From: Comamonadaceae bacterium | Lineage (GTDB): Bacteria > Pseudomonadota > Gammaproteobacteria > Burkholderiales > Burkholderiaceae_C | Assembly (NCBI GenBank): GCA_947464665.1 | Contig: CANHXV010000019.1 | Span: 1-18,500, forward strand | DNA: 18,500 nucleotides | Reading direction: 5' to 3' | In this document: in pieces, positions 13,567 to 18,500 of the stretch | How positions within the stretch are numbered: position 1 is the stretch's first letter | How the letters are laid out: every line of letters begins with the position of its first letter | Position numbers and translations under genes: made by a program | Notes under the pieces: model-generated | Databases searched by the model: none | Told to the model about the DNA's origin: nothing | The model's input: the letters and a program-made list of their open reading frames with translations, nothing else

Positions 13567-16140
13567 AGCCACTTGACTGTCGTTGACCTTGCCTTGGATG
13601 TAGGCAAGCGCAGCTTCTACCTGGTCAATCAAGATCAAGCAGAGATCGCCACTTGTAAGTCGGGCCAATGCTGTGTCGATGGCATTGAACTCGCCCTGAA
13701 TGTCTTGAACATATTGGGTTCGGACAGCACCATTGAGGCCATCGCGTAGCAGTTGAATGACTTCGCCATCGCTTCGGCCGCGTTGGCATGCATCTTGGTA
13801 CAGAATAACTTCGTCAAAGGCTGTTCCCAAAATTTGAGTTTGGTCACGAATGTCTTGATCACGGCGATCACCTGCACCACTGATGACCACCACTCGCTTT
13901 TGGGCAGGCATGTTGTCAACCGCTTGAACCAAAGCTTGAATGGCATCGGGGTTATGACCGTAGTCGGCGATCAAAGTGGCACCCTTGTAATCGAACACAT
14001 TGAATCGACCAGGAACGCCTTGAATGTCACTGATGAATGTGGACAAGCCTTGTGCAATGGTGTCCCATGACACATTGAGGGCCCAAGCCGCGGCTACAGC
14101 AGCCATGACATTTTCAGTTTGGAAGCCAATTTGTCCCTGTCGGGTTAGGGGGACATCGCTGAGAGGTATGCGGAAATATTTCTTGCCTTGTTGTGCAACG
14201 ATGTTAGCGTTTTCTGTGTAAACCACTCGCTTGCCTTGAGCCCTGTGAGTGGCTAAAACAGGATGGTGTGGATCGAGTGCAAAGAATGTGACATCGCCAG
14301 GGCACATTCGTGCCATCATGGCCACTTGTGGATCGGTTGCATTCAGGACGGCCATGCCGTCGCTTGCGACATTGAGCACAACGACACGTTTTAAGACCGA
14401 CAGATCTTCGACTGTGGTGATGTAGTTCAAACCTAAGTGATCACCAGAGCCAATGTTGGTGACGATGGCAACTTGGCAACGATCAAAAGCCAATCCTTCG
14501 CGCAGCAAGCCACCCCTGGCTGTTTCAAACACGGCAGCATCGACATCGGGGTGCATCAGTACATTGCGCGCACTGCGCGGACCACTGCAATCGCCATCGT
14601 CAATTTGACGACCGTTGACATACACACCGTCGGTGTTGGTCATGCCGACGCGCAAATCATTGGCTTTGAGCAGATGCGCTGTCAGGCGCACAGTGGTTGT
14701 CTTGCCATTGGTGCCTGTGACCGCAATGACTGGAATGCGACCGTTGTCCCCGTTGGGGTACATGTAATCAATGATTGCTTTGCCAACATTCCGACCTTTG
14801 CCAAATGAAGGGCTGATGTGCATTCGCAAGCCAGGTGCAGCATTGACTTCAACAATGCCGCCATTTTGTTCTTCAAGCGGCTTGAGAACTGATTCGCAAA
14901 CGACATCGACACCACAAATATCAACGCCTACCATTTGGGCTGCGACCACGACACGAGCTGCCACTTCGGCGTGAACATCGTCCGTGACATCGGTGGCCGT
15001 GCCGCCAGTGGACAAATTGGCGTTGTTGCGCAAGATGACGCGGCGACCTTTTTCAGGAACTGAATTAGGCTCCATATCTTGCAACTTCAAGCGGCCGATG
15101 GCAATGTCATCAAACTTGATTTTGGTCAGTGAAGTGGAATGACCGTCACCGCGGCGTGGATCTGCATTGACTTTGTCGACCAATTCTTTGACCGTATGGA
15201 TGCCATCACCGACGACCAAGGGTGGTTCACGTCTGGCCGCCGCAACCAATTTGTTGCCGACGACCAGCAAACGGTAATCGCTGCCAGGCAAGAATTTTTC
15301 TACCAAAACTTCGCCATATCTGGAAGCCGTTTCGTAGGCTTGGTTAAATAGTTCGCGCTCGACAATGTTGACCGTGACGCCCTTACCTTGGTTGCCGTCT
15401 TGAGGTTTAACCACAATAGGAAGTCCAATGCTTTGTGCAATCTGCCAAGCGTCTTCTAAGTTCTTGGCAGGCCGTCCGATGGGAACTGGCACGCCTGCAG
15501 CCAACAGCAATGATTTGGTGAGATCTTTATCCTGCGCAATGGATTCGGCAATGGCACTGGTGGTGTCTGTTTCTGCCGCTTGTATGCGCCTTTGTTTGCT
15601 ACCCCAGCCAAATTGAACCATGCTGCCTTCAGTGAGGCGGCGGTAGGGGATGCCTTTTAGAATCGCAGCATCTACGATGGAACCCGTGGAAGGCCCAAGG
15701 CGGACATCTTCGTCCAAATCTCGCAATTCAGTGAGGGCTTGATTTAAATCAAAGGCTGCATGCGATTTAACAGCTTGGCACAGTTTCTCTGCCCAAGCCA
15801 GAGCCAACCTGCCAACATCTTCTTCGGTGTATTGAACAACGACTTGGTAGACGCCTTCTTCTTCGGTGGCCGTGGTGCGGCTGAATGTGATGGGACAGCC
15901 TGCTTGATTTTGCAGACTGAGTGTGATTTTTTCCAAGGCATGGGCCATGCTGGCAGGTTGACCTGGGCGCGAACCTTCCAGCGGTCCCACTGCGGGAAAA
16001 ATTCTTCTCAGTTGCTTTTCAAACTCATTGCCGGGCGTCATCTCCCGCTCTTGCGACTCGCAACTCACAATGGCTTCGATGCTCGTTTGTCGGCTCCATA
16101 AATTGGGTCCCCGCAAAGCTCGAATTCTTGATACTTCCAT
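13555..16140 (-). CDS. cphA: Cyanophycin synthetase CphA, full length
   Basis: An 861-aa cytoplasmic enzyme that polymerises L-Asp and L-Arg into cyanophycin, using ATP at two sites. The N-terminal domain spans about 1-150. The ATP-grasp part, about 150-465, adds Asp to the backbone: GPSTGSIVDAA (149-159), VVKPQDGNQGKGV (243-255), NADPRRGDGH (325-334) and VEVNAAPGLRMH (430-441) are intact. The Mur-ligase part, about 468-861, attaches Arg: P-loop GTNGKTTT (476-483), FETARGG (538-544), TNIGSGDHLG (561-570) and the Mur C-terminal block DYGHNPDAI (726-734) are intact. The N domain has HALEK (67-71) where the neighbour paralogue has HIMEH. ATG at 16140 is preferred: AGGA lies 9 nt upstream and MEVSRIRALRGPN matches the family. 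The frame is open to 16275 inside cphA'. It lies 67 nt after cphA', probably in one operon. Confidence 0.95.
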   Translation of the reverse strand: MEVSRIRALRGPNLWSRQTSIEAIVSCESQEREMTPGNEFEKQLRRIFPAVGPLEGSRPGQPASMAHALEKITLSLQNQAGCPITFSRTTATEEEGVYQVVVQYTEEDVGRLALAWAEKLCQAVKSHAAFDLNQALTELRDLDEDVRLGPSTGSIVDAAILKGIPYRRLTEGSMVQFGWGSKQRRIQAAETDTTSAIAESIAQDKDLTKSLLLAAGVPVPIGRPAKNLEDAWQIAQSIGLPIVVKPQDGNQGKGVTVNIVERELFNQAYETASRYGEVLVEKFLPGSDYRLLVVGNKLVAAARREPPLVVGDGIHTVKELVDKVNADPRRGDGHSTSLTKIKFDDIAIGRLKLQDMEPNSVPEKGRRVILRNNANLSTGGTATDVTDDVHAEVAARVVVAAQMVGVDICGVDVVCESVLKPLEEQNGGIVEVNAAPGLRMHISPSFGKGRNVGKAIIDYMYPNGDNGRIPVIAVTGTNGKTTTVRLTAHLLKANDLRVGMTNTDGVYVNGRQIDDGDCSGPRSARNVLMHPDVDAAVFETARGGLLREGLAFDRCQVAIVTNIGSGDHLGLNYITTVEDLSVLKRVVVLNVASDGMAVLNATDPQVAMMARMCPGDVTFFALDPHHPVLATHRAQGKRVVYTENANIVAQQGKKYFRIPLSDVPLTRQGQIGFQTENVMAAVAAAWALNVSWDTIAQGLSTFISDIQGVPGRFNVFDYKGATLIADYGHNPDAIQALVQAVDNMPAQKRVVVISGAGDRRDQDIRDQTQILGTAFDEVILYQDACQRGRSDGEVIQLLRDGLNGAVRTQYVQDIQGEFNAIDTALARLTSGDLCLILIDQVEAALAYIQGKVNDSQVASAK

Positions 16141-16207
16141 GAAACTTGATCCTGGTTGAAGCGAGTCTTGCAGTCTTGAATTGAATGAATTGGCAGTCAG
16201 CGATGAC

Positions 16208-18385
16208 TTAGTGTGCGCCAGGGCTTTGGCCAAAACTTTTGATGCCAGCTCTGATGAGATCGGTCTGAATGCCAAGAGCCCATGCGGCTGCAGCGGCTGC
16301 TAAGACTTCAATGCATTGGAGGTGCTTGTTTTTAAAAACTTTATCGATAGCAGGCAATTGGCGATTCAAGGCTTCTATTTCATGATTCCCTTGGGCCAAG
16401 ACCAAATGATTTTTGCGCCAGAAAACGACACGTCCGTTTTCACTGCGGTGTTGAACGATACGGGGGTGCTCTTCAGAGCTGGCGAAGTAAGTGACTTCGC
16501 CATCGCAATACTGAGCAAGCTTGACAACTTCTTCGTCTTCCGCGTTGAGCACGGCCATACCTTGGGATAGCACGACGTCCATTTGTGTTCTGACCACATT
16601 GGGCATTTGTTCATCGCTTTGAATGTACAAATCTTCAAGTCCTGCTGCCTTGGGCATGGATGTGATGACGCCGACTTGACAACGGTCGTAGGGCAAGCCC
16701 TCGGCCAACAAGTGCCTTGCGGTGGTTTCAAAGACGGCAGCTTGAACGGATCGATTGATGAGCAGGCGTTGCGCTGATTCCCATTCCATGTCGCTTTGCG
16801 CATGCAGGCAACGTTGGCCTAAAAACAAGCCTTTGGCCGAAGAGAGGCCTGTTTGTAATCCTTGCAGGTGCAGCAGCCAAGCAATGAGATGGCTAGTGCC
16901 AGTGGTATTTTCTTGGCCGATAAGTCCCACCACCGGGATGCGAGGTTCTGAATTTTCAGCAAACAAATGTGCTGCAATGGCTTTACCCACAGGTCTGGCT
17001 TCGCCAGTTGCAGGCTTTAAGTGCATGAGCAGGCCGGGGCCAGCGTTGACTTCCACGATAGCGGCGCCTTGGGCCTTCATGGGTTTGGAAATATCTTGTG
17101 CAACCAGGTCAACGCCAGCAATGTCCAAGCCCACAATGCGGGCGGCAAGAGCGGCCAACTCGGCCACATCGGGATGAACCAAATCGGTCACATCCATGGC
17201 CATATTGCCGGTGCGCATGATCAACACATGGCGGTCTTTTTCAGGAATACTCTGACCCGTTAGACCTTGTCGTTTGAGTTCAAGCACTGCCGTGGTGTGA
17301 TCTTTGAGGCGAATGGTGTCTAGCGGAAAATCCTCTTCTTCGCCGCGGCGAGGGTCTGAGTTGATTTGGCTTTCGATCAATTCTTCAACGCTGTGAAAGC
17401 CATCACCCACGATGCTCGCCACTTCACCTTTGTTGGCGGCCACCACTTTGCCACCCACCACCAGCAAGCGATGTTCATCACCCAATATATGTCGCTCAAC
17501 CAACACATCGGTGCCTTCAGCCTCGGCCAAATGGTAGGCCGCTTCAATTTCGGCTTGAGTTCTGAGCTCAAGTGATACACCGCGAGCATGATTGCCATCG
17601 ACGGGCTTGACGCAAACCGGTAGGCCAATTTCTTGGGCGGCTTCCCATGCTTCTTCGGGTGAGCCAACGTTACGGCCCTCTGGCACTGGCACGCCACAGT
17701 TGGCGAGCAAACTTTTGGTCAGGTCTTTGTCTTTGGAAACTCCCTCGGCAATGGCGCTTGTTTGGTCGGTTTCGGCTGTCCAAATGCGGCGCTGATTGGC
17801 GCCATAACCGAGTTGAACCAAGTTGCCATCGTTGAGGCGAATTGAGGGAATGTTGCGATCAGATGCAGCATCCACAATACAAGCGGTGCTGGGTCCAATG
17901 CAAAGGCGATCGACCATTTGGGTGAGATCGGCAATGACTTGTTTGACGGGGTAGGGGCGGTCTTCAATGGCTGCCATGACCAGATCGCGGGCGGCTTGAA
18001 GGGCGGCGCGACTGACCGTTTCATTGCGGGTCCGGATGACCACTTTGTAAATGCCCCTGGGGCCTGCCTCTCTGGCTTTGCCGAAACCAGTTTGCATCCC
18101 GGCTCGGTTTTGCAACTCTAGTGCCACGTGCTCCATGATGTGGCCTGGCCAAGTGCCCTCGGTGAGCCTTTGCAAGAAGCCGCCTCTTTCGCCAACGCTA
18201 CAGCGGTGCTCTATGAGCCCGGGGAGCATATTTTGGAGCCGCGCGTTAAAACCGGGGAGGGTGTTGGACGGGAAGTCTTCTAAATCGCCAATGTCGATCC
18301 AAGCTTCTAGGACGGGGCGGTAAGTCCAAATATTCGGACCCTTCAGGTGGGTCATGCGAATAAATTTGATTTCTTTAGAACTCAT
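16208..18385 (-). CDS. cphA': Shorter cyanophycin synthetase paralogue CphA' with degenerate Mur-ligase half
   Basis: A 725-aa homologue of CphA. The N-terminal domain is well kept, including HIMEHVALELQ (82-92). The ATP-grasp part looks intact: GPSTACIVDAA (164-174), CVKPVDGNHARGV (258-270), NSDPRRGEE (342-350) and VEVNAGPGLLMH (444-455). The Mur-ligase half is damaged. The P-loop reads GLIGQENTTGTS (487-498) without the Gly-Lys-Thr. FETARGG has become FETTARH, the GDHLG motif is gone, and the protein stops at 725 before any Mur C-terminal domain. It resembles the CphA' paralogues known beside cphA in Burkholderiales, and is functionally reminiscent of cyanobacterial CphA2, whose Mur half is inactive. 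Start ATG at 18385 gives MSSKEIKFIRMTHLKGPNIW, in line with relatives; the ribosome-binding site is poor. The frame extends to 18418. Possible role: polymerising preformed dipeptide, priming, or partnering CphA. Confidence 0.9.
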   Translation of the reverse strand: MSSKEIKFIRMTHLKGPNIWTYRPVLEAWIDIGDLEDFPSNTLPGFNARLQNMLPGLIEHRCSVGERGGFLQRLTEGTWPGHIMEHVALELQNRAGMQTGFGKAREAGPRGIYKVVIRTRNETVSRAALQAARDLVMAAIEDRPYPVKQVIADLTQMVDRLCIGPSTACIVDAASDRNIPSIRLNDGNLVQLGYGANQRRIWTAETDQTSAIAEGVSKDKDLTKSLLANCGVPVPEGRNVGSPEEAWEAAQEIGLPVCVKPVDGNHARGVSLELRTQAEIEAAYHLAEAEGTDVLVERHILGDEHRLLVVGGKVVAANKGEVASIVGDGFHSVEELIESQINSDPRRGEEEDFPLDTIRLKDHTTAVLELKRQGLTGQSIPEKDRHVLIMRTGNMAMDVTDLVHPDVAELAALAARIVGLDIAGVDLVAQDISKPMKAQGAAIVEVNAGPGLLMHLKPATGEARPVGKAIAAHLFAENSEPRIPVVGLIGQENTTGTSHLIAWLLHLQGLQTGLSSAKGLFLGQRCLHAQSDMEWESAQRLLINRSVQAAVFETTARHLLAEGLPYDRCQVGVITSMPKAAGLEDLYIQSDEQMPNVVRTQMDVVLSQGMAVLNAEDEEVVKLAQYCDGEVTYFASSEEHPRIVQHRSENGRVVFWRKNHLVLAQGNHEIEALNRQLPAIDKVFKNKHLQCIEVLAAAAAAWALGIQTDLIRAGIKSFGQSPGAH

Positions 18386-18418
18386 TTTCGTGCTTTTCAC
18401 AATTCTGAGCGAAGGCAC

Positions 18419-18500
18419 GGAGCGTTTCGTGTCCGGAGATACAATGGCCGGCCAGTTGCAGCACTGGCATGGATCGTCTGATAAACAAGGTGCATGGGCT
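18419..18500. other. Upstream region of cphA', possible divergent promoter or gene start
   Basis: No gene can be confirmed here. On the plus strand TACAAT (18440-18445) looks like a -10 box, but no -35 is visible at 16-18 bp. An ATG at 18444 with GGAG at 18435-18438 opens a frame that remains open for 19 codons to the window end; it reads MAGQLQHWHGSS and matches nothing I recognise. Both readings overlap and exclude each other. The cphA' promoter must lie here or further right on the minus strand, but I cannot place it. Confidence 0.25.

Noticed and set aside
13753..14808. Antisense open frames across cphA (for example 13753-14070 and 14437-14808)
   Set aside because: They mirror cphA codon structure, have no recognisable domain or ribosome-binding site, and cphA itself is certain.
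16141..16275. In-frame upstream extension of cphA overlapping cphA'
   Set aside because: The extra 45 residues are not CphA-like; ATG at 16140 begins the conserved N terminus and has AGGA upstream.
16208..18385. cphA' as a pseudogene
   Set aside because: The frame is uninterrupted, the N-terminal and ATP-grasp motifs are clean, and similar shortened paralogues occur beside cphA in related bacteria. The Mur-half changes look like functional specialisation.
1..18500. Mobile element, prophage, CRISPR, toxin-antitoxin or defence system
   Set aside because: No transposase, integrase, repeat array, terminal inverted repeats or defence-type domains are visible; gene content is metabolic and uniform in style.

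Overview
The window looks like chromosomal DNA of a betaproteobacterium, probably Burkholderiales, family Comamonadaceae (a Limnohabitans-, Rhodoferax- or Polaromonas-like freshwater heterotroph). The evidence is the gene set: a tandem pair of cyanophycin synthetase genes, a TRAP transporter, an etfBA operon with a DmdC-like acyl-CoA dehydrogenase, and a small Trp-rich TIGR02450-type protein. Base composition is moderate and codon use looks uniform throughout. I see no rRNA, tRNA, CRISPR array, insertion sequence, phage gene or other sign of recent transfer. The genus is an inference and cannot be fixed from this sequence alone.

Layout. (1) 1-1315, minus strand: mltB (lytic transglycosylase), followed after 12 nt by a short Trp-rich protein gene cut off by the window start. 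(2) 1399-3645, plus strand, divergent from mltB: a histone-deacetylase-like amidohydrolase and an MscS-type mechanosensitive channel, closely spaced. (3) 3697-7533, minus strand: a TRAP uptake operon (dctP, dctQ, dctM) whose last gene is an HSL-type alpha/beta hydrolase. An intrinsic-terminator hairpin lies between dctP and dctQ. (4) 7534-7820: a divergent control region with an 8-bp direct repeat on the dctP side and a strong 23-bp dyad upstream of etfB. (5) 7821-13566, plus strand: etfB, etfA, a DmdC-like acyl-CoA dehydrogenase, a nitronate-monooxygenase-family flavoprotein, then a membrane acyltransferase-3 protein. A terminator-like hairpin lies between etfA and the dehydrogenase gene. (6) 13555-18385, minus strand: a shorter cyanophycin synthetase paralogue (cphA') followed by full-length cphA. 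The cphA 3' end overlaps the acyltransferase gene by 12 bp. The last 115 bp (18386-18500) are the cphA' upstream region.

How the genes work together. EtfAB takes electrons from acyl-CoA dehydrogenases such as the one encoded just downstream, so genes 7821-11428 form an acyl-CoA oxidation module. The TRAP operon imports a carboxylate-type solute, and its linked hydrolase may cleave an ester of that solute or a related one. The cphA'/cphA pair makes cyanophycin (multi-L-arginyl-poly-L-aspartate), a nitrogen reserve. No cyanophycin-degrading gene lies in the window. The most notable observation is that the two synthetases have complementary lesions. CphA' keeps an HxxEH motif in its N-terminal domain but has a wrecked and truncated Mur-ligase half. 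CphA keeps an intact Mur-ligase half but has HxxEK at the N-terminal motif. I found no clear evidence of an entirely undescribed system; the best leads are the synthetase pair and the hairpins placed inside operons.
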